From: Arthrobacter sp. SLBN-112
GTDB lineage: Bacteria; Actinomycetota; Actinomycetes; Actinomycetales; Micrococcaceae
Direction: 5' to 3'
Assembly: GCF_006715225.1 (NCBI RefSeq)
Contig: NZ_VFMU01000001.1
Coordinates: 1,488,001 to 1,552,000 of the forward strand
Length of the DNA stretch: 64,000 bases
This document shows positions 63,246-64,000 of the stretch, one piece after another (the first letter of the stretch is position 1; each line of letters starts with the position of its first letter). The notes beneath the pieces were generated by a model. That model did not search any database. It saw nothing but the letters and a program-made list of their open reading frames with translations, and had not been told where the DNA came from. Position numbers and translations under genes: made by a program.

Positions 63246-64000
63246 TTAGTTCTCAAATTCAGAAAGCGGCGGGCAGGAGCAGATCAGGTTCCGGTCGCCG
63301 GCGGCGCCGTCGATCCTGCCCACGGGCGGGAAGTACTTGTCCTGGCGCAGCGAGGCAACGGGGAATACGGCCTGCTCGCGCGGGTACGCGCGGTCCCAGT
63401 CGGAGTTGACGACGGCGGCTGCCGTGTGGGGTGCGTTGCGCACCGGTGATGCCTCCAGGGTGAAGTCGCCGCTGGCTACCTGCTGGATCTCGCCGTGGAT
63501 GGTGATCATGGCCTCGATGAAGCGGTCGATCTCGGCCAGGTCCTCGGACTCGGTGGGCTCCACCATCAGCGTTCCGGCCACGGGGAAGGCCAGGGTGGGG
63601 GCGTGGAAGCCGAAGTCGATGAGGCGCTTGGCAACATCCTCAGCCGTCACCCCGGTCCTGGCCGTGAGTTCGCGCAGGTCCAGGATGCACTCGTGGGCCA
63701 CCAGCCCGCCTTCGCCCGTGTACAGGACCGGGAAGTATTCGTTCAGGCGGGAGGCGACGTAGTTTGCCGCCAGGAGCGCGGACTTGGTGGCCTCGGTCAG
63801 GCCCTCACCGCCCATCAGCTTCACGTAGGCCCAGGAAATGGGCAGCACGCCGGCCGAACCGAAGCGGGACGCCGAGATTGCAACGCCGTGCCCGGCTTCG
63901 TGCGCGGCCTTGTTGGCATCGCCGGGCATAAACGGTGCCAGGTGCGCCTTCGCTGCAACCGGTCCCACGCCGGGGCCGCCGCCGCCGTGCGGGATGCAGA
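63246..64000 (-). CDS. gcvP: Glycine dehydrogenase (decarboxylating) P protein, C-terminal part
   Basis: The last ~251 residues of the PLP-dependent P protein, which decarboxylates glycine; the gene continues beyond base 64000. The visible start [22 protein letters not shown] is the glycine-rich loop near the active site (quoted in part). [31 protein letters not shown] and [17 protein letters not shown] follow in normal order. The PLP lysine lies upstream, outside the window. It is the first gene of the gcv run that is visible. Confidence 0.95.
   Translation of the reverse strand, partial: CIPHGGGGPGVGPVAAKAHLAPFMPGDANKAAHEAGHGVAISASRFGSAGVLPISWAYVKLMGGEGLTEATKSALLAANYVASRLNEYFPVLYTGEGGLVAHECILDLRELTARTGVTAEDVAKRLIDFGFHAPTLAFPVAGTLMVEPTESEDLAEIDRFIEAMITIHGEIQQVASGDFTLEASPVRNAPHTAAAVVNSDWDRAYPREQAVFPVASLRQDKYFPPVGRIDGAAGDRNLICSCPPLSEFEN

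Overview
The window is high-GC DNA (mostly GC-ending third codon positions, frequent GTG starts, dense 1-4 nt gene overlaps). Its gene content (desferrioxamine-type des genes, a DUF222/HNH endonuclease, LigD with Ku, an IdeR/DmdR-like iron box, LacI-type operators) fits an actinobacterium of the Micrococcaceae, most like Arthrobacter or Pseudarthrobacter. It reads as ordinary chromosome. I saw no insertion sequence, prophage, CRISPR array, rRNA or tRNA.

Layout. 1-5.5 kb: the end of a 4-alpha-glucanotransferase gene, a large secreted alpha-amylase and a lactonase. 5.6-13.2 kb: a PrmC-like methyltransferase with a tiny leader ORF, a DUF222/HNH endonuclease, two small stress or envelope proteins, an aldo/keto reductase and a rhamnogalacturonan lyase that carries a frameshift. 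13.4-18.3 kb: a fatty-acid or aryl-acid catabolic operon (acyl-CoA dehydrogenase, thiolase, acyl-CoA ligase) with a TetR regulator. 18.4-22.4 kb: three oxidoreductases divergent from an HTH regulator, with a perfect palindrome between them. 22.5-28.9 kb: a small protein, dodecin, and a GntR-controlled acid-sugar operon (DUF1537 kinase, 3-hydroxyacid dehydrogenase, GntP permease, class II aldolase). 28.9-33.1 kb: small membrane proteins, an acyltransferase, a GNAT protein and a flavoprotein.

33.2-38.7 kb: a desABCD-like siderophore operon behind a candidate iron box. 38.7-43.1 kb: an SDR, a FUSC protein, an MHS-type transporter and small ORFs. 43.2-46.9 kb: divergent ligD and ku (non-homologous end joining). 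47-48.4 kb: a methyltransferase and an SRPBCC protein. 48.4-52.9 kb: the fructose PTS operon (fruR, fruK, fruA, then ptsH). 53-57.5 kb: a small membrane protein, an esterase, and beta-phosphoglucomutase with a GH65 phosphorylase. 57.5-64 kb: lipA, sdaA, glyA, gcvH, gcvT and the end of gcvP, which together turn glycine into serine and pyruvate.

Links between regions. The same 14-bp operator, TGCAAGCGCTTACA, lies over the probable -10 box of both the alpha-amylase gene (4.4 kb) and the pgmB-GH65 pair (54.1 kb), about 50 kb apart. This suggests one LacI-family regulon for starch breakdown and phosphorolytic maltose use. The most unusual non-coding stretch is the 298-bp gap between glyA and sdaA. 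It can form a three-helix hairpin of 22 base pairs and a second long-range inverted repeat that encloses an 8-codon ORF, which would suit an RNA regulatory leader for serine deaminase.
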